Shown here piece by piece: positions 7,743 to 13,413 of a stretch of 37,149 nt of DNA. A program made the translations under genes and the position numbers. Position 1 is the stretch's first letter; every line of letters begins with the position of its first letter. Origin of the DNA: Actinomycetes bacterium (GTDB lineage: Bacteria > Actinomycetota > Acidimicrobiia > Acidimicrobiales > RAAP-2). The DNA lies in assembly GCA_021826255.1 (NCBI GenBank), contig JAKBAZ010000002.1, forward strand, positions 1-37,149. Reading direction: 5' to 3'. Under the pieces are notes generated by a model. The model saw only the letters and a program-made list of their open reading frames with translations. It was not told where the DNA came from and searched no databases.

Positions 7743-8856
7743 TGGAGACTCGCTGCCACCACCCGTCGGGGTCACTCAGTTCGTCGTCGCTCGGTAGGGC
7801 GTCGGCTCGGAGGAGGGCCCCGAGGGCGCCGTCGCCGTACGAGTCGATGACGTGGCGAGCCCAGTGAGCGGCACGTTCGTGGTGCTCGCCTTGAAGACTG
7901 GCCCCGAAGAGCGCGGCGGCCGCGTCTTCGCCCCGCGCGTCGCTCAAGCGTCGTCGGCGCCACGCTTCGACAATCGCGTCGTGGGGACCCGTGAGCGCTC
8001 CCGTCACGTCGGCCGCTACGGAGTCGCCCACCGCGAGTAGGGCGGCGACCGCCGCGTTGAGGGAACGCGTGGCGGTCGAATCCTCCGGTGTCGTCAGCCC
8101 CTCGAGGAGTCGTTCGGGGTGAGCCAGAATCTCACTGGCGTCGGCCGACCCCGAGAGTTCTTGGAGCCGAGAGACGATGTCGCCCTGAGTGCGAGCCGCT
8201 TCGCGAACGGTGTCGGCGAGGATAAAACGCAGAGCGTCACCGACTCCGGCCTGGGAGAGGATGAGCGCACTGAGCATCTCGTGGGCGAGGGCGAAGACCA
8301 TGACCTGATCGAGGTCGAGGGACCACTCCTCGCTGAAGCGCGCGACGTTATTCACGACGAGCCCCGGGGCGTAGGGGCGAGGGAGGGGCAGAGCGGCCAG
8401 CGAGAACGCCCGCTCGGAGTAGTGCCCGGCGACCGAACCGAGTTGAAAACCGACGAAGAGGGGCCCGAGCGTCTGGGCGAACTGAGCCATCATCGCCGAG
8501 GGGTCGTCGACTCCCGCGTTCTGGCCGAGTGGGGGAATCTCTTGAGTGAGGGCCACCATGGGTTGGAGCAGGGGGCGCCACTGGGTGAGGGCGCGCTCGG
8601 TGAGCTGGGAACGAGTGAGAGCGTCGACGGATTCGTCGAGGGGCTGGGCGACCCGCTGGGCCAGGTGACGCGCGACGAGGGGGGCGAGTTGCTCGAGACG
8701 TTGGCGTAGTGGAGGTTGGGCGTTCGGATCACCATCGTCCCCTCGGGCGATGGACATGGCCATCTGGGTGGCGTTGGTGAACCAGGCGTCGGGGCCCTGC
8801 TGGGACAGCATGCGCATGACGTCGTCGAACATGGGACCAAAGGGCATCTCGCTCAC
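7726..8856 (-). CDS. DUF2342/zincin-like family protein with degenerate metal motif
   Basis: A 376-residue protein matching the actinobacterial DUF2342 (putative zinc-dependent hydrolase, TIGR03624-like) layout: the N-terminal MPFGPMFDDVMRML, a mid part with VVNNVARF, and a helix where the family carries HExxH. Here that helix reads FALAHEMLSALIL. His192 and Glu193 are present but the second His is replaced by Ser, so zinc binding is doubtful. It is probably cytoplasmic, with no signal peptide. The GTG start at 8856 has TAGGTT exactly six bases upstream, favouring a leaderless start there over the ATG at 8847. It is divergent from the MreB-like gene. Confidence 0.75.
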   Translation of the reverse strand: MSEMPFGPMFDDVMRMLSQQGPDAWFTNATQMAMSIARGDDGDPNAQPPLRQRLEQLAPLVARHLAQRVAQPLDESVDALTRSQLTERALTQWRPLLQPMVALTQEIPPLGQNAGVDDPSAMMAQFAQTLGPLFVGFQLGSVAGHYSERAFSLAALPLPRPYAPGLVVNNVARFSEEWSLDLDQVMVFALAHEMLSALILSQAGVGDALRFILADTVREAARTQGDIVSRLQELSGSADASEILAHPERLLEGLTTPEDSTATRSLNAAVAALLAVGDSVAADVTGALTGPHDAIVEAWRRRRLSDARGEDAAAALFGASLQGEHHERAAHWARHVIDSYGDGALGALLRADALPSDDELSDPDGWWQRVSTSPLA

Positions 8857-8862
8857 CCCTCC

Positions 8863-8868
8863 AACCTA
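8863..8868 (-). promoter_or_regulatory. -10 element TAGGTT, leaderless DUF2342 start
   Basis: On the minus strand TAGGTT sits six bases before the GTG at 8856. It is 31 bases from the opposing -10 of the MreB-like gene, so the two promoters share DNA. Confidence 0.6.
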
Positions 8869-8899
8869 GGCCCCTCCGACTCGCCCCGGGTCCGGGCCC

Positions 8900-8905
8900 T
8901 AGCAT
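8900..8905 (+). promoter_or_regulatory. -10 element TAGCAT of the MreB-like gene
   Basis: TAGCAT is eight bases before the GTG at 8914, giving a leaderless or nearly leaderless transcript. The spacing is looser than in the other examples. Confidence 0.4.
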
Positions 8906-8913
8906 GGGCACTC

Positions 8914-9918
8914 GTGGCCACGGACGTAGCACTCGATCTCGGTACGGCTCGCACCCGACTCGCCACCGATCAGCGGGGCGTCCTCATTGACGAACCGACG
9001 CTGGTGGCTCTTGACACGTCGAGCGGTGACGTTGTCGATATCGGAGACCAGGCCCTCGACCTCGTGGGCCGACTGCCTCGTCACGTGGTGGTCTTTCGCC
9101 CCCTCGCCCAGGGTACGACGGTCGACTTTGACGTCACCGCCCGCCTGATTTCGGGACTCTTTGACCGGGCCGGCATTTCGAAGCTCTCCCGCGCCCGGGT
9201 GATCATGAGCGTTCCGACGGTCGCGACCTCGATTGAGCGCCGGGCCCTGCGCCAAGCGGCCATTCGAGCGGGCGCGAAGGAGGTCACACTCATGGAGGCC
9301 CCCGTGGCGGCGGCGATTGGGCTCGGGATGCCGGTGCAGGAACCGGTGGGATCGGCCGTCGCCGTCTTGGGAGCCGGGGTGACCGAGGCCGCTCTGATCT
9401 CGCTCGGGGGTGTCGTCACCTCCGCCGCGCGCCGAATCGGCGGTGGGGACATCGAGCAGAACCTGGCCACCCTTCTTCGAGTTCGTCACAACGTGGTCGT
9501 CTCCCCGGCGGTGCTCGAGGAGATCAAGATCCACCTCGGATCGGCCAAGGGGCGGGTCCGGGGCCATCCGGTGGTCGTTCGAGCCCGACGGATCTCCGAC
9601 GGGCACCCCGTCGACTTCGAGATCGCCCCGGAGTTGGTGAACGCCGCCGTGACGGAAGTGGTCTCGGCGGCCGAGCGTCTCGTCCAGGAGTGTCTCGGTG
9701 ACGCCCCGCCCGACCTTTCCCAGGACGTGTCCACTCAAGGGGTATCGCTCGTGGGTGGGCACGCCCTGCTCGCCGACGTCGCCGAGTTAATCGAAACGGC
9801 GACCGGGGTCACGGTGCGTGTCGCCGAGGACCCCGGATTGGTGGTCGTTCGTGGACTCGCCATGTGCTTGGAGCAGATGTCGAACCTCCACGCACTCTTT
9901 CGCGAGATCGATCGCTAG
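8914..9918 (+). CDS. MreB-like actin-family protein
   Basis: A 334-residue protein aligned along its length with MreB/Mbl. The phosphate-1 loop reads ALDLGTARTRL (6-16), then RPLAQGTTVDFDVT, VIMSVPT, and TLMEAPVAAAIG (125-136), with later RIGGGDIEQNL and an adenosine-loop-like SLVGGHALL near 278-286. MreB filaments guide cell-wall synthesis in rods. The phosphate-2 loop, usually VDIGGGTTE, is AVLGAGVTE here (about 150-158), losing the Asp and two Gly/Thr positions. ATP hydrolysis may therefore be altered. The track start at 8716 overlaps a divergent gene. GTG at 8914 starts at the expected DLGT distance and has TAGCAT upstream. No mreC, mreD or rodA follows. Confidence 0.85.
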   Translation: MATDVALDLGTARTRLATDQRGVLIDEPTLVALDTSSGDVVDIGDQALDLVGRLPRHVVVFRPLAQGTTVDFDVTARLISGLFDRAGISKLSRARVIMSVPTVATSIERRALRQAAIRAGAKEVTLMEAPVAAAIGLGMPVQEPVGSAVAVLGAGVTEAALISLGGVVTSAARRIGGGDIEQNLATLLRVRHNVVVSPAVLEEIKIHLGSAKGRVRGHPVVVRARRISDGHPVDFEIAPELVNAAVTEVVSAAERLVQECLGDAPPDLSQDVSTQGVSLVGGHALLADVAELIETATGVTVRVAEDPGLVVVRGLAMCLEQMSNLHALFREIDR

Positions 9919-10550
9919 TCGCTCTCCTCGACCCCGTGGGGGTTGAGTTGGTCGATGGCGGTGCGCACTTGCCAGTCGCGGTCGTCGCGGGATCGCTCGA
10001 GCGCCGCGTCGACCTCGGGTCCCTCGAAGGCGGCGAGGGCCACGACTGCCCGACGACGCACCGGGGCCTTGTCGTTGAGGGCCTCGATGATGGCGGGGAC
10101 AGCCCGCTCGTCTCCGAGTGCGCCGAGAGCGCCGAGGGCCGCTTCACGACACCGGGGATCGTCGTGGTCGCGCACGACTCGACAGAGAGCCTCGACGGAC
10201 TGGAGGTCAGTGAGTTCACCGAGCGCGAAACAGGCCGCTTCGCACACCAGGGGGTCGGCGTCGTCGAGGCTCGCGCGCACCCCATCCAGAACCCGCTCGT
10301 CGCTCGTTCCTCGAGCGATCCACTCGAGAGCGTCGCGGCGGGCCTCGGGCGAGTCATCTCCGAGCGCCTCTAACCACTCGTCACGCTGGAGGAGTTGGTG
10401 GTGGGCGAGAGCTCGTCGGGCCAAGACGCGATCTCGACTCTCCGTCGAGTGGAGAGCGCGCCGGGCTACCTCGAGGTCGACTCCGCCGAGGTGACGGGCC
10501 CGAAGAAGGGTGAGATGGAGAGCGCTCGCTAGCGTGGGGTCATTAGCCAC
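9915..10550 (-). CDS. HEAT-repeat protein
   Basis: A 211-residue protein built almost wholly of paired helices of about 30 residues, for example DDADPLVCEAACFALGELTD, DHDDPRCREAALGALGALGD and ALNDKAPVRRRAVVALAAFEG. This is the HEAT-like/PBS-lyase repeat pattern, here about five units. Such proteins are scaffolds for protein contact, and no enzyme motif is seen. The start is the GTG at 10550. No good ribosome-binding site is visible. The stop shares a CTAG with the stop of the convergent MreB-like gene. It is divergent from the PDZ-Lon protease gene. The partner is unknown. Confidence 0.8.
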   Translation of the reverse strand: MANDPTLASALHLTLLRARHLGGVDLEVARRALHSTESRDRVLARRALAHHQLLQRDEWLEALGDDSPEARRDALEWIARGTSDERVLDGVRASLDDADPLVCEAACFALGELTDLQSVEALCRVVRDHDDPRCREAALGALGALGDERAVPAIIEALNDKAPVRRRAVVALAAFEGPEVDAALERSRDDRDWQVRTAIDQLNPHGVEESD

Positions 10551-10598
10551 ACCTCTATTTCACCATCTCGCTGGCGATCTCGACCGCTCGGCTGGAGT

Positions 10599-11669
10599 GT
10601 GCTCGTAGCACTCGCGCTGGCCGCACTGGTGGTCATTCTCGGACTCTGGCCCACGTCGCAGTACGCGATCACTCCGGGACAGGCCACTCTCGTGCCGCCC
10701 CTCGTCTCGGTGAGTGGGGCGAGCACGAGCCACCACCACTCGCGCATCTACCTCGTCGACGTCTACCTCGAACGCCTCTCCCTCTTGGCCGACGTCGTTG
10801 ATCACCTTCGCGGAGGAGCCATCCAGTTCGTTCCCGAGAGTGCGCTACTCAGTCCCGGGGTACCCGCGTCCCAGCTCGACGCCCAGGGATTCCTCCAGAT
10901 GTCTGACTCCCAGCAGGCGGCCACGGTCGCGGCCCTTCGCGCGCTCGGGTGGCATCCTGAAGTAAGTCCCGACGGCGCGGTCATCACCGAGGTCGCGAGT
11001 AACTCACCGGCCGCCTCGGCCGGGCTCGCGGTGGGTGATCTCGTGAGCGCGCTCGACGGAACTCACATCACGTCGGGCTGCGACCTGGTGCGCGCCCTCG
11101 CGCGAATTCACCCGGGCTCAGAGATAACGGCCACCGTCGACGCGGCGACGTTCTCGCCCACGGGGGTCTTGACCCGGACGGGAGAACGTCGGGTCACCCT
11201 CCATGCGGTGCGAGCGCCCGCGGGATTGACCTCGCCCTGCCCGGGCGTGAGCTCCCTCTCGGCCTACCTCGGCATCGGTATCGAAGACGGAGTTCGAGTC
11301 ACTAGTCCGGTGCGGGTGTCGGTCGACACCGCCAACATTGGAGGACCCTCGGCGGGCCTCGCCATGACCCTCTCGATCATGGATCGACTGTCGTCGACCC
11401 CCGTCGCGGGGTCCATTCCCATAGCCGCGACCGGGACCATCTCGCTCGACGGCGCGGTGGGAGAGGTGGGGGGCGTCGCCGAAAAGACGGTGGCGGTGGA
11501 ACGCGCCGGGGCGACCGTGTTCTTTGTCCCCACCGCCGAGGTGGCCCAGGCGGACGCGGTCGCCGGGCCCTCCCTACGGGTCGTGGGGGTGAGCAGTCTC
11601 GAGCAGGTACTCACCTATCTGCGTCACCTCGGAGCACCCCACCCGACGTCTGTCGAGACCCCCCGGTGA
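10599..11669 (+). CDS. PDZ-domain Lon-type serine protease (YlbL family)
   Basis: Membrane-anchored protease: an N-terminal hydrophobic helix (LVALALAALVVILGLW), a long extracytoplasmic part, a PDZ domain (about 125-205, VITEVASNSPAASAGLAVGDLV) and a C-terminal Lon protease domain. The Ser-Lys dyad is intact: Ser251 in NIGGPSAGLAMT and Lys296 in GGVAEKTVAV. Length and order fit the YlbL/SdrC family. The GTG at 10599 has no usable ribosome-binding site. In-frame codons continue upstream to 10533 and encode a basic stretch (SPSRWRSRPLGW) that would suit the cytoplasmic flank of the helix, so translation may begin earlier at a rare codon. Confidence 0.92.
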   Translation: MLVALALAALVVILGLWPTSQYAITPGQATLVPPLVSVSGASTSHHHSRIYLVDVYLERLSLLADVVDHLRGGAIQFVPESALLSPGVPASQLDAQGFLQMSDSQQAATVAALRALGWHPEVSPDGAVITEVASNSPAASAGLAVGDLVSALDGTHITSGCDLVRALARIHPGSEITATVDAATFSPTGVLTRTGERRVTLHAVRAPAGLTSPCPGVSSLSAYLGIGIEDGVRVTSPVRVSVDTANIGGPSAGLAMTLSIMDRLSSTPVAGSIPIAATGTISLDGAVGEVGGVAEKTVAVERAGATVFFVPTAEVAQADAVAGPSLRVVGVSSLEQVLTYLRHLGAPHPTSVETPR

Positions 11670-11696
11670 TACACCGTTTTTAGGGGGGCTGCGACC

Positions 11697-11702
11697 TAGG
11701 CT
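11697..11702 (+). promoter_or_regulatory. -10 element TAGGCT of the DivIVA-domain gene
   Basis: TAGGCT lies seven bases before the ATG at 11710, consistent with a leaderless transcript. No separate ribosome-binding site is obvious. Confidence 0.55.
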
Positions 11703-11709
11703 GGACGGG

Positions 11710-13404
11710 ATGGACGACCGCCGGATTCTCACCACCCGTAGTACTCCCCACGACGTGGTGCGCACGACGTTTTCCACTGTTCGTAAGGGATTTGACCCCC
11801 AGGAGGTCCGCGCCCACCTCGAGATGGTGGCTCGAGAGATCACCCAACTCGAAGCCCGACTGCGAGACACCCAGGAGCAGTTGAGTGACGCTCTTCACCG
11901 ACTGGCCAATCCGGTCATCGACGAGTCGACTCTCGTGGGCGCACTCGGCGCCCAGAGTGCGGCGATTCTGCGGTCGGCTCACGACGAGGCCGGACGCGTG
12001 ACCGCCGAGGCCCAAGAGCGCGTCGCCCAGATGTTCTCCGAGACTCAGCAACGGGCCGCCGCTCACCTGATGGAGGCCCAGGAACGAGCCAATCGCACCC
12101 TCAGTGAAGCCGAACGGGCCGCCGAAGTGACCGATATGGAGGCGCGTCAGGCCGCCGATCGGCTCATCGAAACGGCCAAGGTGAACGGCCAGACCCTCGT
12201 CGAACGGGGGCGCGAACAGGGGCGGGCCATCGTGGATCAGGCCAACGACGCTCGCCGCACCATCCTCTCCGACCTCGCGGTGAAGCGAAAGGCCCTTCAC
12301 CTCCAGATCGATCAGCTTCGGGCGGCCCGCGACTCCTTGGTGGAGTCGATGAACGGTCTTCGCGACAACGTCGAGCGCACGCTCGACACGCTGGTGTCCT
12401 CGGACGATCAGGCGCGCCAGGCCGCTATCGAAGTCTTACGGCTTCGCCCTCCGACGAAGGAGCCGACCGAAGAAGAGTTGCTGGCGGGCACCCCGCTTCG
12501 AAAAGTCGAGGAGCCCGAACTGGTGGCCGTCGAGGACCCGAGGACGTCGTCGGCGGTCCCCAGCGCGCCCGCCAGTCCCGCACCGGCGCCGGCGAGCCCC
12601 GCGAATGAGGACACCGAGTCGTTCGTCGAGGAGGACCCCTCGGGCACGGACGTGGTGAACGAGATCTTCGCTCGGCTTCGTAAAGCCACTCTCGAAGAAC
12701 GCGGGGCGAGCGAGACACCGCCCAAGCGACCGGCTGCGCCAGCCCGTCTCGAGACCCCGGTGGACGAACTCTTCGCTCGCCGGGATCGAGCGCTGAACGA
12801 GTCTCTGGCCGTTCTCGTGCGTAAGGTTAAGCGAGCCCTCCAGGACGACCAGAATGTGACCCTTGATCTCGTGCGCGATCTCTCGGGGGATCCGACGGCT
12901 CACCTCGAAGACGAGATGAGCCAGCGAGCGCGCTACTCCTCGGCGGCCCTCGACGCTCTGGTCGACGCGGCGGCGGCGGGGGTCCAGTTCGCTGTCGACG
13001 AGGGCGGCGTGGCGCCTCGCGAGATAACGAGCGCCGATCTCGACGAGTGCGTGCGCGACCTCGCCGTGACTGTCGTGGTCGCGTTGCGTAAGCGAATGGC
13101 GGCCGACGGCAACGAGCAGGCCAGCGAGCGGGTGAACGCGGCTTACCGGGAGTGGCGCGGCGCACGAATCGAGCGCCTCGCCACCGACGCTGGACGGCGG
13201 GCGTTCCACCTCGGGGTCATTCTCGCCTCGCGGGGTCACTCGGTGAGATTCCTCAACGCCCCTCACGACCCGCCCTGTGACGCGTGCGCCCTCGACGCCG
13301 CGACCCACCGCGAGGCGGGACAGAGCTTCCCGAGTGGGTCACTCCATCCTCCCGTTCACGCCGGATGCGCCTGCACGGTGATTCCGCTCGTCGAAAGGTC
13401 CTAG
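11710..13404 (+). CDS. DivIVA-domain coiled-coil protein with Mu gpF-like Cys/His C-terminal domain
   Basis: The N terminus (about 10-45, VVRTTFSTVRKGFDPQEVRAHLE) is a DivIVA domain, which binds curved membrane and organises poles or septa. Residues about 45-240 form an Ala/Glu/Gln-rich coiled coil. A Pro/Ala/Glu linker (about 245-345) follows, then a helical part (350-500). The last 60 residues carry Cys523-x2-Cys526-x19-His546-x3-His550-x2-Cys553-x-Cys555, preceded by EWRGARIERLATDAGRRAFHLG. That arrangement resembles the C terminus of phage Mu gpF/SPP1 gp7-type head proteins (CxxC, then HP..H.GCxC). No other phage gene is near. A zinc site is inferred. The start is ATG with TAGGCT upstream. 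Confidence 0.82.
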   Translation: MDDRRILTTRSTPHDVVRTTFSTVRKGFDPQEVRAHLEMVAREITQLEARLRDTQEQLSDALHRLANPVIDESTLVGALGAQSAAILRSAHDEAGRVTAEAQERVAQMFSETQQRAAAHLMEAQERANRTLSEAERAAEVTDMEARQAADRLIETAKVNGQTLVERGREQGRAIVDQANDARRTILSDLAVKRKALHLQIDQLRAARDSLVESMNGLRDNVERTLDTLVSSDDQARQAAIEVLRLRPPTKEPTEEELLAGTPLRKVEEPELVAVEDPRTSSAVPSAPASPAPAPASPANEDTESFVEEDPSGTDVVNEIFARLRKATLEERGASETPPKRPAAPARLETPVDELFARRDRALNESLAVLVRKVKRALQDDQNVTLDLVRDLSGDPTAHLEDEMSQRARYSSAALDALVDAAAAGVQFAVDEGGVAPREITSADLDECVRDLAVTVVVALRKRMAADGNEQASERVNAAYREWRGARIERLATDAGRRAFHLGVILASRGHSVRFLNAPHDPPCDACALDAATHREAGQSFPSGSLHPPVHAGCACTVIPLVERS

Positions 13405-13407
13405 GCT
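13402..13407 (+). promoter_or_regulatory. -10 element TAGGCT overlapping the DivIVA gene stop codon
   Basis: TAGGCT is six bases before the GTG at 13414. Its first three bases are the stop codon of the DivIVA-domain gene. This allows independent leaderless transcription of the UPF0182 gene. Confidence 0.5.
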
Positions 13408-13413
13408 GAGGGC

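Noticed and set aside
12436-13308. 290-codon minus-strand ORF opposite the DivIVA gene
   Set aside because: Arg-rich shadow with no ribosome-binding site; coding signal is on the plus strand.
11710-13404. Prophage remnant suggested by the Mu gpF-like motif
   Set aside because: No terminase, portal, capsid, tail or integrase gene is nearby and the gene begins with a DivIVA domain.
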